Source: Brachypodium distachyon
Lineage: Eukaryota; Streptophyta; Magnoliopsida; Poales; Poaceae
Assembly (NCBI RefSeq): GCF_000005505.3
Contig: NC_016135.3
Span: 27,056,758 to 27,120,757 of the forward strand
DNA length: 64,000 nucleotides
Direction: 5' to 3'
A model generated the notes under the pieces. The model saw nothing but the letters and a program-made list of their open reading frames with translations. It was not told where the DNA came from and did no database searches. Numbering within the stretch: the stretch's first letter is position 1; each line of letters opens with the position of its first letter. The position numbers and the translations under genes were made by a program. Below are positions 45,445 through 56,927 of this stretch, in pieces.

Positions 45445-45540
45445 TTAGCAATTAGACGAGGAGGAGGTTAAGGAGTGGTCGCGGCCGCCACGTATAGGAA
45501 GCGAGAGGTAGAAGACGAAGACGAGGAGGCCGCCGTCCAT
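45445..45540 (-). CDS. Upstream ORF in the leader of polyamine oxidase B (31 codons)
   Basis: The first ATG upstream of the main start on this strand (45540) opens MDGGLLVFVFYLSLPIRGG and ends at 45445, 144 nt before the main ATG. It aligns with the middle of the upstream ORF of gene A over about 16 residues, with F/Y, I/L and I/L replacements and silent changes. The peptides diverge after the common core. The transcription start was not located, so leader status is inferred from position and from gene A. Confidence 0.6.
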   Translation of the reverse strand: MDGGLLVFVFYLSLPIRGGRDHSLTSSSSNC

Positions 45541-45873
45541 AGAGCCGCGGCGGCAGCAGGGGTCGGCTGTGGTGCTGGCTGAAGCCGCAAGGGGGCGAGA
45601 CACCCGCCCTCTCATACCCAACGACCCAGCTCGTCGCCGCCGGCGAGTCCCCTCGCCGCCGCCGCACCGTCTGTTCCTTTCCGCGGAGCCACGCCGCCCG
45701 ACCGCCGGAACGGGGCCGCGGATTGATTCGGGGGAAGGGAGGAGAGCGTGAGAGACGACGACAGAGACACACAGAGAGAGACGGGGATCAGGATTCAGGA
45801 TTCAGGAACAGGAAGGAATGCAGCTGCTTCGTGGCGAGTTCGGGTTGGGTTCCATTGGAGCGGGTGCGAGGTG

Positions 45874-45953
45874 CTGTTCTTATAGGCCTGGCCTTTTCGC
45901 GGTTTGGTGACTGGGTTCCTCGGTTATTACCGGGAGAGCTCGATGCGTGCATA
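45874..45953. repeat. Diverged single copy of the 46.3-47.1 kb repeat
   Basis: CTTATAGGCCTGG, TTTGGT, then GGTTATTACCGGGAGAGCTC and GATGCGTGCA line up in order with CTTATAGACCTG to CAATGCACGTG in the tandem units. It lies upstream of polyamine oxidase B. The alignment was made by eye. Confidence 0.45.
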
Positions 45954-46326
45954 CAGGGTATTCTTGTCTTGTACGGGAAACTGCCTCTCCGATTTCATTA
46001 TAAGCAAAGTGAATGGAGTGATAATTATGCAATGGTTATAGTTTATGATATATACAAAGTATACACAAACACAATCATAGCATGTCAAGAAAAGACTCAC
46101 GCATAAGATTACAAGATAACTCTTATTCTCTTAAAAGTTAGCCTCCTATACACACATAACACTCATTTTAAGCAAATGGAGATCATGTTACATTTCTCGA
46201 AAAACGCTGCGGGTTCTCTCCTACCAAACTTTTCGGTAACCAAGATCAGTAAGAGTTTTACCGATACGTTAATCGTCCCAAAGAGGGTTGTACCGATGGA
46301 CTGCCAAAAAGAGATGCACTCTCAAC

Positions 46327-47060
46327 CCCCCCTTTTTTTTTTGCTCGTTGTGTTAGGCAGCTATGACGTGGTTTTGGTTTCATTTGCTGGGATACAACAT
46401 GCCATGCGAGGAACAGAGGGCGGCACGGCATATCGTGTTTCTTATAGACCTGATCTTTTTTTTCCGTGCCACAAGCATTGGGGTGGCGGGATATATAGCT
46501 CAAATGCACGTGTTGGTGCTATGGAATGACGTGTTTTCTACATGACAAAAAGGTATGCTTGGCAAATACCCCTTTCTTGTGCTCGTTGAGTTAGGTGTCT
46601 ATGACGTGGTTTTGGTTTGATTTGCTGGGATACAATGTGCCGTGCGAGGAACAGATGGACGGTGTGGCACAACGTGTTTCTTATAGACCTGATCTATTTA
46701 TTTGTGTTTTGGTACCTCAGTCATTAGGTTATTGTCGGGATGGCTCAATGCACGTGTTGGTGCTATGGAATGGCATGTTTTCTACACGACAAAAGGTATG
46801 CTCGACAAAGACCCTTTTCGTTTCCTCGTCAAATTAGGTGTATATGACGTGGTTTTGGTTTGATTTGCTGGATTACAACGTGCCGTGCGAGGAACAGATG
46901 GATAGTGCGACACATTGTGTTTTGTATAGACCTGATGTATTTATCTGCGTTTTGGTAACTAAGCCATTAGGTTGTTTTCAGGATGGCTCAATGCATGTAT
47001 CGGTGCTATATATGGAATGGAGTATTGTCTACGCGGCAAAAGGTATGCTCAACAAAGGTA
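46327..47060. repeat. Three tandem ~240-bp units
   Basis: Units align from CTATGACGTGGTTTTGGTTT at 46361, 46599 and 46842 (periods 238 and 243). All keep GATACAA or GATTACAA, GTGCGAGGAACAGA, CTTATAGACCTGAT-like and GGTATGCT blocks. Each unit contains an open + strand frame of 60-84 codons with a common core MTWFWF, LLGYNVPCEEQ, MHVLVLWN. No known protein family is recognised. The unit is not obviously a classified satellite. Confidence 0.85.
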
Positions 47061-47744
47061 TGTGCAAAGATAACGAAGAGCGCACTCGATGATAAGGTTG
47101 AAGCTATCTGGCCTCCTTAATCGACACTCTAAATGGCCACATCTAGAAAATTTGTGCAGCTTAACAAAAAGGTCTTTCTACACCAAATACTACATATTTG
47201 TGTCATTCAGTGTGCAATCATCCAAAGGAGGGAGTCAAACAAATTATATTCCGACTCGCACACGCACGCCTCCCATTGCACACTGTCAAATTCTTTTATT
47301 TTTTCCCGGAAATGCAAGAACTGCTCAAATTAACCGCCAGCCACACACTGACACACACGCACTGATCGATCCATTCCAGATATGAAATCGGCTCTTAATT
47401 AATCTCCGGTTGACAAAACTTTGACATCCCACAATCTCCTGTTTCTTGGAACTTACCTGGACCGCCATGATACGGCGACAGCAGCCATTTTGTTCCATGT
47501 GAGGCGCCGGCAAGGGAGGGACAGCTGGGAATCTTTTGATTGAAGAGAATGTCGGATTTGGAAGCACTGGCAGTGCAATATATCTAGATCTTACCATGGC
47601 ATACGCATACAAATGAGCCGAACAAAATGCCTTCATACGGTTACAATTGGGTGAAACGCATCCTCTAAATACCGTCGGATCTCGAAAAGCTCCGGGCCTA
47701 ATTTCAACATAGCTCCTCGCTAGGCAGATCTTGCCAAGTATGTA

Positions 47745-47818
47745 CTATTCCGTCTCATTATTACTGCCTCAGTTATTCTTGTCTCGCTCTTAAGACAAAA
47801 ATTATGAGACGGAAGAAG
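47745..47818. mobile_element. Stowaway MITE, 74 bp
   Basis: CTATTCCGTCTCATTATT at the left pairs with AATTATGAGACGGAAGAAG at the right. TA flanks both ends. Confidence 0.8.
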
Positions 47819-49274
47819 TATTTGGTAATATCTTAGCACCGATCGAGTCGAGAAGCGCACATGGACATGGACCACCGTTCCTACACATGGATCAATCAAT
47901 CAAGCATCAGCAACATGTATAGTGCTACCGGTAGTGGTCCGTAGGGAGTATATTCTCCTGCATGAGCCTTTGATTTTTCCCGGCATGCAAAGTCTATATT
48001 GGCTAGCTAGCGGGTCCAAAAGACCTATAGCTCGAGGAGATTGAGAGATGAAGAAACGAAAGGCCTGCAAAGTCTAATCTGAACTACGAGTACCTACCAA
48101 CCAGTAACCAAGTGACGTGTTGGCTCGTATACCCGTCGGGACACATCTTGTATCTATGGTCCCCCCCCCCGCGATGCAGCAGCTCGTTGCTCGAGATCAT
48201 GTGGATCGCAGGAACAACATGCCGTAATTAAACAACCTTTGCACTTAGCTAGGCACTTAGCAATAACAAGAGTAAAATTTCAAAGCTAATTAACCGATGT
48301 ACACGTCGCCTGATCAACCTGCCGATCGATGCCGTTTACCTAAGCTAGCAACTAGCATGTGGAAGAGACAATGGAAGCTGGAACGCTTTTGTCTGTTTGC
48401 TCTGAGCATGCATGTGGTGTCCCCAAAATGAATGAATGACCTTGGATTGATTGGATTCCCGTCCTCCTCGATCGTCAAGCAAAATATCTCTGCAGGTGGG
48501 ATCTCTCGAGGAGTCGTTGCAGGCTTGCAGCACGTTGAGAGATGTTTTTCCAGTCGGTATGTCTCGTTTCGGACAAAACAGACATTTGGGATGGTTTTGG
48601 AGTAGCTCATTGAAGATGCTTTAAGACAGTCGATATTGTACATACATCATGCATGTCCGGTTTATGAGGCTCGCACATACATATTGTAACATGGAAACAG
48701 AAGGAAAAGGGAGGTAAGAAAAAGAACAGCAGTAGCCTTGAATTCCAAAGGGGAACTTATAAGGTGTTCCGACAAAAGAATTACTCCCTCCAATGCATAT
48801 TATTTGTTAAAATATTACATTTATCTAGACGTCTTTTAAACATATGTACATTCATATTTGGGCAAATTTGAGTAGTTGATTTCTGGCGGATGTTCATAGA
48901 AAACATAAGAATAAGAATGTACTACCGGTTACCGAATTACATCCCATTCAATAGGGTAGGTTGTCTTTTCCAAACAAAATAAAAAAAATAGGGTAGGTTG
49001 TCGGGCTTTGTTTAGTTTAGTTTAAGCTTTCACTTTAAAGGGCACACAATCTGTTGATGCGATGACGATGATCCAGAGCAAAATCATGACAAGCCGCCAT
49101 CGATCAACTTTATTGTCATTTCTTGCTTGCTTTTGCAAAGTGTAATGCACGGTCCCTTTAGGAGATGCATGTTCGCAGATAAAAAACCATATGTAGCACG
49201 AGAGAGAAAACGTTTCCTTGTATATATAAAGTTTTTTTACTTTGTATTCTAAATTAGTGCTATCAACTGTATTA

Positions 49275-49464
49275 TCTCCGTTCAGGTTTATAAGGCCCAC
49301 ACGAAATTTTATGCCGAATTTTGACAAGAAAAGAACATTGGTAATACGAAGTTATTGTGTCAGAAAAGATATATCACTAGATTCTTATTGGAAAAATCTT
49401 TCTAACGGTGAACTTTGCCAAAGTTCGGCGCAAATTAAATATGGGCCTTATAATCCGGACACAG
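49275..49464. mobile_element. Stowaway-like MITE, ~190 bp
   Basis: The left end TCTCCGTTCAGGTTTATAAG plus GCCC pairs with GGGC plus CTTATAATCCGGACACAG at the right. TA flanks both ends. An internal frame of about 95 codons is incidental. Confidence 0.75.
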
Positions 49465-50622
49465 TAAAACTTTTGGCAATACTATTTTTCAACAGACAAA
49501 ACAGAGAGATATCCCTCCATTTTTTTTAGCCTGAAGTAGATCAGCCCTATAAACAGGGCGGCATCCGACCTGCATGCCTCCTGTCACTAATCAGGTACTG
49601 CTACAGTAGTAGATGATAGCTACCACAAGTTCATTAATAATGCAACTCATAATGCAATGACAGGTTCATGACAGAAAAAGAATGCTCTGATTGATGGGGG
49701 CCAAAAGAGAAGAGGAAAAAGAAGGCTGATTGATGAGAGCATATGGAGATCCACATGGATTCCGGACACTATGCATCTCATGGCATCATGAATGTCCAAC
49801 CGGCCGTTAGGTTCTCGACTGCTGCTGCTGCTGCTGATGAGCATATGGAGATCCACATGGATCCCAGTTTTCTCCATGCAGTAGTCAGTTAGTCACCGTG
49901 TAAATAAAGGTTTTCAGTGTTGATTGGGATTAGGTAGATAAGAACCGGCGGTTGCCAAAGCCCAACGCAAATTAAGCAGCCTGGTGGCCACTGGCCACGC
50001 TAGAAAAGTGTCACATTTTCAGTGATATTTAGAGAACGAAGGTGCCGTGGGAGCAATTTTCTTTTCGGGGAAGCAAAACCAAGTGCCAGTTGCCTAGTGG
50101 TGGTTGATATCATCACCATCGAATCATCATCATACTCGTGGAGCCGCCGCACTGGCTAGTTTATTTGGTAACCTCGTTTAGTTGCCGCCAGCTTTTCAGT
50201 CGGCTTGTTACAACAGATAACTAACTGAAAGTATTTCTGTCGGTTTCACTGCTCATCAATCATCGCTATGGAATTATTATGGATACTTTAGTAGCTTTGG
50301 ATACATCCAGTCATCGCCCGCATTCTTGATCTTTCCCCACACATACAACGCCACCTGATAATCAAACAAACGACCAACAATTAATAATAGCAAAGTGTCC
50401 GTGCGTGGTAAGAGAATACATATTATCGTAGAGATAAGGTAAACGAATATGTAGGATAACAAAATATTGAAGAACGATGAGGAAATAAATGATATCGCAA
50501 GACTTTTAAGTTGTTCATACATAGAGGATGTGTTCCATAAAAAACATATTATGAATGTTCAAGAAAGACATTGTTTCCTAAGTTCACAATGGAAATCCTC
50601 CAAAATTCACAAAAAATCAGAT

Positions 50623-50866
50623 TTATGATGGTGAACAGTAAGCTATGTTTTTGGTCTACTGCAAACAAGCCAAAATGTTCCAACCTGTAAATTCTTACTA
50701 AAACACATCTGCAACAAATCTCTAGCAATTAAACATCTATGATGGTGAACAGTAAGCTATGTTTTTTGTCTACTGCAAACAAGTAAAATATTCCAACCTG
50801 CAAATTCCTAACCACTGATCTTACTGAAACACATCTGCTACAAATCTCTAGCAATTAAACATCTAA
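50623..50866. repeat. Tandem duplication of ~115 bp
   Basis: TATGATGGTGAACAGTAAGC starts at 50623 and at 50738. Both copies continue through TCTACTGCAAACAAG and CAAATCTCTAGCAATTAAAC. The second copy has a small internal insertion (CCACTGATC). Confidence 0.9.
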
Positions 50867-50886
50867 ACTTCATGAGCAACCATTCA

Positions 50887-51260
50887 AGACAAGGAAGAAG
50901 CGTTAGAGTTGATCTCCCAGCCATGTGGGCCCAACGGCCCATCGGGTCTAGATCTGACTCGCCCTGATCAGGGGCGCCCAACCCAATATGGTTGGCAGGC
51001 GCCTGTCGCGCTGCGCATATATAAAGAGATGGGGGGCCGGGGCACGCACTACGAGGTCCGCTGCCTTTGCCACCGACCCCACCGACATTCCCCACCGATC
51101 TAGGGTTGCGCAGAGAGCGATGGGAAGCTCCGTCCGCGCCGTCGCCCCGTTGCCGTCACACTCCCTCTCCGTCATGTCGTCCACGCCGGCATCTTCGAGC
51201 AGCAGCCAAGGGGAAGGTATCCATCCCCGTCTCTCTCTCAATCCCGAACCAGAATATTCA
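50887..51260 (+). other. GC-rich block with TATA box, possible solo LTR or lone promoter/first exon
   Basis: A sharp GC island in AT-rich surroundings. CATATATAAAGAG at about 51015-51030 is followed by a leader-like segment, ATGGGAAGCTCCGTCCGCG at 51120, and GGTATCCATCC at 51215, which looks like an exon end with a donor. No matching downstream exon or integrase/polymerase was found. Grass LTRs often have this TATA-plus-leader layout, but no second LTR or target duplication was seen. Confidence 0.35.
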
Positions 51261-51579
51261 CAGCAGAGCTATCTCTATATAGTTCCGATCTACACCTAGA
51301 TGAATTCTGGGGCCTAACAAGAAGCAGTAGTTTAGACGGGGAAATGATTTTATCACCACTCTGAATATAAGCCTTGTGGTTTGTGGATATTGAGTGCTTC
51401 AAGCTGCTGGCTGCTATTTGAACTTGAGTGCATGGCTGCGTATGATGCGTCACTTTGTCAGCATATACATGCTAATTGTGGTGTTGCCTTGTCGAACCTT
51501 TCATTCACTGCTTCTATTTGAGGAATTGGAAATTTAGAAGTATTCATGTAATGGTTATTACTGTTGCTATACTGTTGTA

Positions 51580-51794
51580 CTCCCTCCGTTCCGGTATATC
51601 GGGCCCCCACGCATCCCTAGGTTGAAGATCTAACTAATCTAACATTAGTTTTGTCTCACAAAAATTATATGATTAGCAACTTTAAATGTTCTATTTTCTA
51701 ATTGTATAATTTTTGTGATATAAGAACCATGTTACATTAGTTAGATCTTCAACCGAATAATGCGTTGGAGCCCCTTATACCGGAACGGAGGTAG
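51580..51794. mobile_element. Stowaway MITE, 215 bp
   Basis: CTCCCTCCGTTCCGGTATATC at the left pairs with CTTATACCGGAACGGAGG at the right, and the inner parts (GAAGATCTAACTAATCTAAC / GTTACATTAGTTAGATCTTC) also pair. TA flanks at 51578-51579 and 51795-51796. Confidence 0.9.
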
Positions 51795-52660
51795 TAACAT
51801 GTATGCTAGACGCATTACGTGTCTGCGTATTGTCATGATTTATGGTTATTAACTTATTATGGTATTACTTGCAGAGTTGCAGTAATTTTGTCATATTTAG
51901 TAACTTATTATGAACTACTCTTTTTTCACTGTTAACGAGCGTCCGAACTCTGCAAGGGGGTGCAATACCCAACCTCTGGCAAGGGGATGGCCATGGGTTG
52001 CGCTGGGCGATTCTGGGAGTTATCCCCACACGTTTGGGCAAGGAATTGATATGGCGATCGACGAGGCCCAGCTGTTTCTTTATCTGCGAGGGCTGGCGTT
52101 TGGTCGAATCGGACAAAAGCTGCTAACCTCTCCTTCAGGTTAATCGTGCAGGCCAATGAAGAAATCGAGCTCATCTGCAAGATCCTTTTTTATCATGGTT
52201 CGTTAGCAAGGATCTCTTGTATGCGATTAGGGAAAGGAAGAGGCGATTAGATTGGGCGCGGCCTGATCATGCATAAGGTTTTTAGAATTATGCGTAACTT
52301 TATTCAAACACAAGAACCATCACATTACAGGTACAATGTGTTTCCTGGGCGTGTGTTTCATGGGCCGTTAGTTCCCTCCTTGAATACTTAGGCCTGTTAA
52401 CAATGCTGTTGGATGTCTGCTCTGTGGCCCATCCTCAATTTGAATTGATGATATACGGGCCTGCTTATATGATGGGAGCATATCATGGGAATCCTTTTTA
52501 TTGTTCAGCCGCAAACACGGCAGCACAAGACGGCGGCAAGGTGCAGTGTACAGTACAGCTACAGATGGGAAGACAGGCAGACAGACGAACAATCTCGAAA
52601 CGTGTGTGTGTGTGTGTGACAGTGTTACAAACGGGTATCTGTGTATGATATGAAACGCTC

Positions 52661-55345
52661 TCATGCGAAGGAGACCTTGATGCCGAGCAGAGACATAAGC
52701 TGGGAGACGAACTCCGGGTGGCCTGGCCATGCCGCGCCCGTCACCAGGTTGCCGTCGGTGTAGCAGCGGTGGATCGGGTCCGGCTCCAGCCACGTCGCCC
52801 CCGCCAGCACCACATTAAGCTTCACCGCCGGGTACGCCGTGCATTTTCTCCCCTGCAATATAACATATCAGTTCATGTTTTCAGTGACTTCTGAATATCA
52901 TCAGATAGGGCTTGATCAAAGAATAATCTGATACCCATCACCCGGCCGCGGTGTACCTTAAGAACTCCGGCAGCAGACAAGATCTGCTGGCCATGGCAGA
53001 TCGACGCGACCGGCTTCCCACTCTCCATGAACCCTTTTGCCAGGGCGAGGACTTTATTGTTCAGCGCGAGGTACTCGGGAGCACGCCCACCGGGGATCAC
53101 GAGGGCGTCGTAGCTCGAAGCGTCAACGCTGTCGAACGACGCGTTCAGAGGGAAATCATGACCGGGCTTCTCGCTGTAGGTCTGGTCACCTTCGAAGTCA
53201 TGGATGGCGGTCGGGCACTTCTCCCCAGCACCCTTGTCAGGGCAAACTGCGTCGACATGGCAACCTAGGGCCTGAAGAGACTGGAATGGAACCATAACCT
53301 CGTAGTCCTCCATGTAGTCCTATTAAGCATGTGATGATGCAAAAATGATCAGTATAGTAGTTATCACTTGTGACGGATGAGAAGCAATATATGAATGGAG
53401 CATCAAATCATACGCCGCAAAGGAACAATATTCTTTTGTTTGAGCCCGCCACGGAGCCTCCAAGTGCTTTCACAAATAGGCTGATGAATTCAGGATGACC
53501 ATCATAAGCCGCTGCAGTGACAAGATTACCATCAACGGCGCACTTTGCCATGGTATCAGCTTCCACCCAGTTAGCACCAGCAGCAATAAGAACTGGTTTA
53601 ACTGCAGGATATGCTGTGCATGAACGGCCCTGGACTACTCCTGCTGCTGCTAGAATCAACTGGCCATGGCAAACTGATGCAATAGGCTTCTTAGCATCGG
53701 AGAACTTCCTGACTAGGTCGAGTACTTTCTCATCCATTGCAAGGTATTCTGGTGCACGGCCTCCAGGAATTACCAGCCCATCATATTCAGCGACATTGAT
53801 CTCATCGAATGAAGCATTAAGTGAAAAGTTATGACCTCTCGACTCTGCATATGTCTGCATGGTGTATCCACAAGACAAATTAAGAATGCAAGACTGTCAG
53901 AGCAAAATTAACTAAAGATACACTCAAACTACTTGCATCTGAGCATTTCAGAAAAAAAAAAGATTCAGTGTATATTCAAGAGTAAGTCTATATGCGAAGC
54001 AGAATGACATTATAATACAGCGACCCGTACAGCCAATTATTTAATACAGAAGCAACACTGCAGGCGAAAAACAAGGACTAATAAAACAACAATGTGGAAA
54101 ACAGAAATATCAGGTAGCTGGATACGAAGTTCCCATTGCACTGTAGTTTGTAGCACTGTTCAAGATGAATTAATACTGTTCATGATGTGAGGATGGAAGG
54201 TGAAGTGTGAAAGGATCTATGTAGTTTGTCCTGCGATGTCTACCATATACATTTAAACTTCACCCAAACAGAAAATATCTGTCGGTCAATTGTGGTTTAA
54301 GCAAACAGAAATCTTAATTAAGAGAAACAATGAGATTGAACCAAACTCATTTGATAGGTTTGCTGTTTATACATAAATCAAGCATATTGGTATGTTCAGA
54401 AAAGCCAACCAGATAAAGTAAAATGTTGCAGGAAGTCATCAAATCATAATAACTGCTACCATTCATTGAACCCGCAATAACAGTGTGTTTATCTAAAAAA
54501 TGCAGAGAATCTGCCCTAGTATACTAAAGCATGTTGGAAATGTTTTCACAATCAATAATGCAGAGTTGCACCGTTTTATGAGCAGAGTGGAAATGTCTAT
54601 GTACCCATTCACAGGTAGGTTAATAAATTCAGATAAATTTAACAGATCCTTGATTCCTCGACATTAGGGTGCTTATCTCAAACCAAATCATCCTACAAAT
54701 GACCTCCACAAAGTGCTTTTGCCGCCACGACTCTTCCAAGTCAAAAGGTGCTCTCTGAGTGTTAACTTTCAAACAACAAGCGTAGGCAGTACAGTAAAAA
54801 TCAGAGAACAGCCACCCCTCCCACGCATTTCCAATTCAATCTTAATAACACAGCGGCGAATCTTAACTTGTGCAAGGCATTCCTGAATCCTGACCACTCT
54901 AATTCACCCGGTTCATCGTCTCACTACAACCTAGCCAAACCCTATCAGATTATTGGAACAGAACTACAGTATCAACTTCGAAGCAAAGATGGGGGAACGA
55001 ATCCATCCAAGTACCTGGTGGCCAATCGGCTGGTGGACGGCGGTGCGGCAGGAGTCGCCGGCCTTCTTGCCGGGGCAGGCCGCATCCACGGCCACCCCGT
55101 ACGCCTGCAGCGCCTGGAACGGGACCATGGCCTGACCCAAGAACAAGAACCAACTGGAATCAGATCACACAGAATCGAAGACAGTTCCTACACCCAAATA
55201 CAGTCAAACAAACAGCAGGAACTGAAGCAGAAACGGAATCAATTGACCGGGGGAGCGGCCAGTGATGGGGGAGGGGGGGACCAGGAACGACCTCGTAGTC
55301 CTCCATGTAGTCTCCGCAGAGCAGGAGCACTCGCTTGGCAGCCAT
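52661..55345 (-). CDS. DJ-1/PfpI family protein with two DJ-1 domains
   Basis: Plant DJ-1 proteins are glutamine-amidotransferase-fold proteins linked to glyoxalase or stress functions; this tandem form resembles the Arabidopsis DJ-1D/E/F group. Five exons from 5': 55292-55345, 55015-55131, 53414-53854, 52957-53319, 52661-52852, all phase 0, giving 388 residues. Domain 1 starts [18 protein letters not shown] and has the nucleophile elbow [14 protein letters not shown]. Domain 2 starts [15 protein letters not shown] and has [14 protein letters not shown]. Both keep [16 protein letters not shown] with the pocket Glu, and NLVTxAA near the end. Both active-site Cys are present, so both domains may be competent. 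Intron 2 (about 1.16 kb) contains nothing recognisable. Confidence 0.95.
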
Positions 55346-56927
55346 GGCCGACGTCGTCGCACGATTGGGGGAGTTGGGATTTGCGTCCAAGAGCTCGATC
55401 GGGGAGTCTGGAAGCCTCCTCGTTTGTTTTTATATGCCACGAGACGAGAGAGTCATCCGGAGGAGAAACACATGGCTCTCGATTTTTTTTTCGATTTTTA
55501 AGAAGAGAAAAAAAAACTTGGCTTGTTTCTTCCCCACGTTTGATTCATTTTCATGTTTCCCGTGAGATTTATTCTCTCTATTTTTTAGAAGAGTAGAATC
55601 AAATGAGTCGCTTATGATTAAGTCAATAGCTCATTTTGAGCTCGCCCTTTGATTTTTCGTCCGGAATTACTTGTCGCTAATTTTGTACGACTTAATACTA
55701 AATCTGAGACAAGTAATATGGGTCAGAGAAAGTACTGTATTTATGTTTCGCTCAATACATGAGACTGCGCGCACCAATTGATACAGAGGCTTGTGATGTT
55801 TATTTTTGAAAGGAAAAACTTGTCGGCCAGTCGAATATTAGGGCCATTTCGAAAGATGGGTTTCTCACTGAATTCCTGTAGCAAATGCACTTGCTCATCC
55901 AACTTTTTGAATTCCATGAAGATTGTTTGCACCTCGTCTAATGTGTTTGAGGTAAACAGACAAAATGCAACGGTTTACTTGCAAAAAAAGGAGAGGTAAT
56001 GTTTGCCGTTAAGGAACCGGGAGTCAAGGAATCTCGATTCACATCTAAATCATGTAGTACTACATTCTTAAACGTGCAAGCGCATAATCAAGAAGGTAAT
56101 CTGCCAGGGCAGAACCATGTGAGCTTCTGAGATTGATAGTAATATACTAACAGTCTCGTGGTTCGTGCGCATGAATTTGCTACGCTGTGATATCCCCAAA
56201 GCTGCCGATTTGCTCACCATCATCATCAGTGTAAAAATAGCTGATTTCTTTGTACTACTGTCAGCGATATTGTCTCATAGTTTGGGTACAGCAGAATCGT
56301 TGGCATTGCAAATTGTATCAAATTTGTGGAGTTCAGAATCACACACAGTTGACCTTGATCTTCAGATATCACAAGCTACAGCAGAGCTAGTTTTGAAGAA
56401 ACGAACAGCTACTCCTAGACTGACAAGTCAAATCCACTTACGAAACAAAACTCACCTCTGATTTCACAATGAAATGATGCATCTGATGGAAAGGACTATG
56501 CCAGACAAACAAAAATGCTGGAAGAACCACACAGAGAACGAACCAAACATAAGTTCCCCCTTTGTAGGAGAAAAGGTGCCCTCCAAGAGGAGGGCTATAT
56601 TATCCATCTCAGGCGTGAAAATCAATGAATCATCTCGACGTTAGTAAGGGAACTAATACAATACAAGTTTGAGGATGCATCAAATAAGCTGAACAAAGAA
56701 CAGCTGTCTTTACACGTAATCGCTTTCTCGTTTATAAAAATCTACCTCACTTCACGCCTGACCTATACTTAGCAGTTATCACTTATCAGCCTCAGAAAAG
56801 AGGCTTTGGCACCATGAACTTGAAAAAGAAACATGGAGCGCCAGAAGAATTTATCCAAGGGAATCGCCAAGGAATTCAAGCATTCCCGCTTGGCCTGAAG
56901 CAACATAACCAAGAAACGAACCAGAGC
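55346..56927. other. Intergenic between DJ-1 and CCCH genes
   Basis: Contains the DJ-1 upstream region, a Stowaway remnant (55652-55731) and AT-rich sequence. The open frame at 56165-56461 has no domain. The last few hundred bases should be 3' UTR of the CCCH gene. Confidence 0.5.
55652..55731. repeat. Stowaway-like MITE remnant
   Basis: GGAATTACTTGTCGCTAATTT at the left pairs with AAATCTGAGACAAGTAATATG at the right, ending AGAAAG before TA. Confidence 0.6.

Larger units (their letters stand above)
47061..52660. other. Gene-free stretch with MITEs and duplications
   Basis: No gene is supported over 5.6 kb. Recognised items are listed separately: MITEs at 47745, 49275 and 51580, a ~115-bp tandem duplication at 50623, and a GC-rich TATA-bearing block at about 50887. 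Also seen: a Stowaway left end at about 48784, a 24-bp direct repeat (GAGCATATGGAGATCC core) at 49737 and 49839, and a TG run at 52604-52619. Confidence 0.6.

Noticed and set aside
49242..49529. 95-codon open frame
   Set aside because: Most of it lies inside a Stowaway-type MITE with paired ends; no domain.
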